In this document: positions 63,016-64,000 of the stretch, piece by piece
Layout of the letters: each line of letters begins with the position of its first letter
How positions within the stretch are numbered: the stretch's first letter is position 1
NCBI RefSeq assembly: GCF_001647675.1
Contig: NZ_CP015594.1
Location: forward strand, 310,001 to 374,000
From: Acinetobacter sp. NCu2D-2
Lineage (GTDB): Bacteria > Pseudomonadota > Gammaproteobacteria > Pseudomonadales > Moraxellaceae
Reading direction: 5' to 3'
Length of the DNA: 64,000 nt
Position numbers and translations under genes: made by a program
The notes under the pieces: model-generated
The model's input: the letters and a program-made list of their open reading frames with translations, nothing else
Told to the model about the DNA's origin: nothing
Databases searched by the model: none

Positions 63016-64000
63016 ATGAGTTTTAAACAAGAGTTAGCGGCGCAGGTCGCTCAGCGACGCACATTCGCGATTATTTCCCACCCCGATGCGGGTAAAACGA
63101 CCATGACAGAGAAATTGCTGTTATGGGGTCAAGCTATTCAGGTTGCGGGTATGGTAAAAAGCCGTAAATCTGATCGTGCTGCGACATCGGACTGGATGGA
63201 AATGGAAAAAGAACGTGGGATTTCGATTACCACGTCTGTGATGCAGTTCCCGTTCAAAGACAAGATGATCAACTTACTCGATACCCCGGGGCATGAAGAC
63301 TTCTCTGAAGATACTTATCGTACTTTGACTGCGGTTGACTCAGCACTTATGGTGATTGATGGTGCAAAAGGTGTCGAAGAACGTACCATTAAATTGATGG
63401 AAGTGTGTCGTATGCGCGATACACCCATCATTTCTTTCGTCAACAAAATGGACCGTGAAATCCGTGAGCCTTTAGAGCTTTTGGATGAAATTGAAAACGT
63501 TTTAAAAATTAAATGTGTTCCTATTACATGGCCGCTCGGTACAGGTCGTGACTTTGCGGGTGTATATAACTTACTCGAAGAAAAATTCTACGTCTATAAA
63601 GCAGGTTTTGGTTCAGTCATCACTGATATTGAAGTACGTGATGGTTATGACCATGCAGACCTTCGTGAAAAGGTAGGTGATTTGGCTTGGGCTGCCTTTG
63701 AAGAATCTCTTGAATTGGTACAAATGGCAAATGAGCCATTAGATCCTGCTGAATTCCTTGCGGGTCGTCAAACACCAGTGCTGTTTGGTACGGCTTTGGG
63801 TAACTTTGGTGTCGATCATGTTCTAGATGCATTTAGCCAATATGCACCTGCACCTAAAGCACATCCGACACATGACCGTAAGGTTGAATCGACAGAAGAA
63901 GGCTTTACTGGCTTCGTATTTAAAATTCAAGCCAATATGGATCCGAAACACCGTGACCGTATTGCGTTCATGCGAATCTGTTCAGGTAAGTACGAAAAAG
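63016..64000 (+). CDS. prfC: Peptide chain release factor 3, N-terminal part
   Basis: This is a GTPase that recycles RF1/RF2 after termination, cut by the right window edge after about 328 codons. The GTP-binding P-loop SHPDAGKTT (about 21-29) is followed by [35 protein letters not shown] (the conserved Gly-His-Glu of translation GTPases) and NKMDRE. Its order matches RF3 rather than EF-G or LepA. Confidence 0.96.
   Translation, partial: MSFKQELAAQVAQRRTFAIISHPDAGKTTMTEKLLLWGQAIQVAGMVKSRKSDRAATSDWMEMEKERGISITTSVMQFPFKDKMINLLDTPGHEDFSEDTYRTLTAVDSALMVIDGAKGVEERTIKLMEVCRMRDTPIISFVNKMDREIREPLELLDEIENVLKIKCVPITWPLGTGRDFAGVYNLLEEKFYVYKAGFGSVITDIEVRDGYDHADLREKVGDLAWAAFEESLELVQMANEPLDPAEFLAGRQTPVLFGTALGNFGVDHVLDAFSQYAPAPKAHPTHDRKVESTEEGFTGFVFKIQANMDPKHRDRIAFMRICSGKYEK

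Noticed and set aside
1-64000. Mobile elements, tRNA, rRNA or tmRNA genes
   Set aside because: No transposase, no IS-like terminal repeats and no tRNA cloverleaf with a GTTCGAATC-type arm were seen in any intergenic region.

Overview
The window is a stretch of chromosome from a Moraxellaceae bacterium, almost certainly an Acinetobacter (probably not A. baumannii itself). The base composition is about 40% GC. The genes are mostly housekeeping genes of recognisable Acinetobacter/Pseudomonas type, and the neighbourhoods fit: asd next to fimV, topA with its small companions, metX-metW near rdgB, piuA-piuC, tig-clpP-clpX and ackA-pta. No rRNA, tRNA, prophage, transposase or CRISPR array was seen. 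Both ends cut through genes: fimV on the left and prfC on the right.

Layout. 1-6.7 kb: fimV (partial), asd, an endonuclease/exonuclease/phosphatase-fold membrane protein, a strong candidate Rsm/Csr-type regulatory RNA gene at about 3294-3478 with its own GacA-like box, lpxL, uup and slyX. 6.9-16.5 kb: a tandem pair of PIN-like paralogues (one with a 9 x 9-bp in-frame repeat), a small membrane protein, topA, an HEXXH metalloprotease-like protein, a UvrD-like helicase preceded by two inverted perfect DnaA boxes, an RRM protein and two small conserved proteins. 16.5-24.2 kb: ybaL-type antiporter, rpmG-rpmB, an aldehyde dehydrogenase divergent from a TetR regulator with a 20-bp palindrome between them, purU, and tonB-exbB-exbD. 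24.2-31.3 kb: msrA, META lipoprotein, DUF4105 protein, folA, thyA, lipocalin, an amidase-like protein, two small membrane paralogues and lgt. 31.4-42 kb: NRDE protein, AEC permease, rdgB, Sel1 protein, metW-metX, leuA, and piuC with a TonB-dependent siderophore receptor under a Fur box. 42.3-49 kb: tig-clpP-clpX, DUF2846 lipoprotein, class I fumarase, and an AT-rich region with repeated TGTCATAT octamers and a 28-codon micro-ORF. 49-64 kb: pta/ackA, proA, an alpha/beta-hydrolase fused to a PilZ-like domain, a methyltransferase, nagZ, the tail-specific protease prc, an MHYT-GGDEF-EAL protein and prfC (partial).

How it works together. TonB-ExbB-ExbD would energise the PiuA-type receptor, with PiuC as the companion 2-oxoglutarate oxygenase. 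AckA-Pta runs acetate overflow and uptake. MetX-MetW serve methionine and LeuA serves leucine synthesis. Tig, ClpP and ClpX handle protein folding and turnover, and Prc adds periplasmic proteolysis. FolA and ThyA are the coupled thymidylate pair. The most notable items are the Rsm-like sRNA (11 of 12 matching bases in the GacA box and six GGA motifs, three of them in hairpin loops), the RhlA-like hydrolase-PilZ fusion, and the PIN-like/winged-helix paralogue pair.
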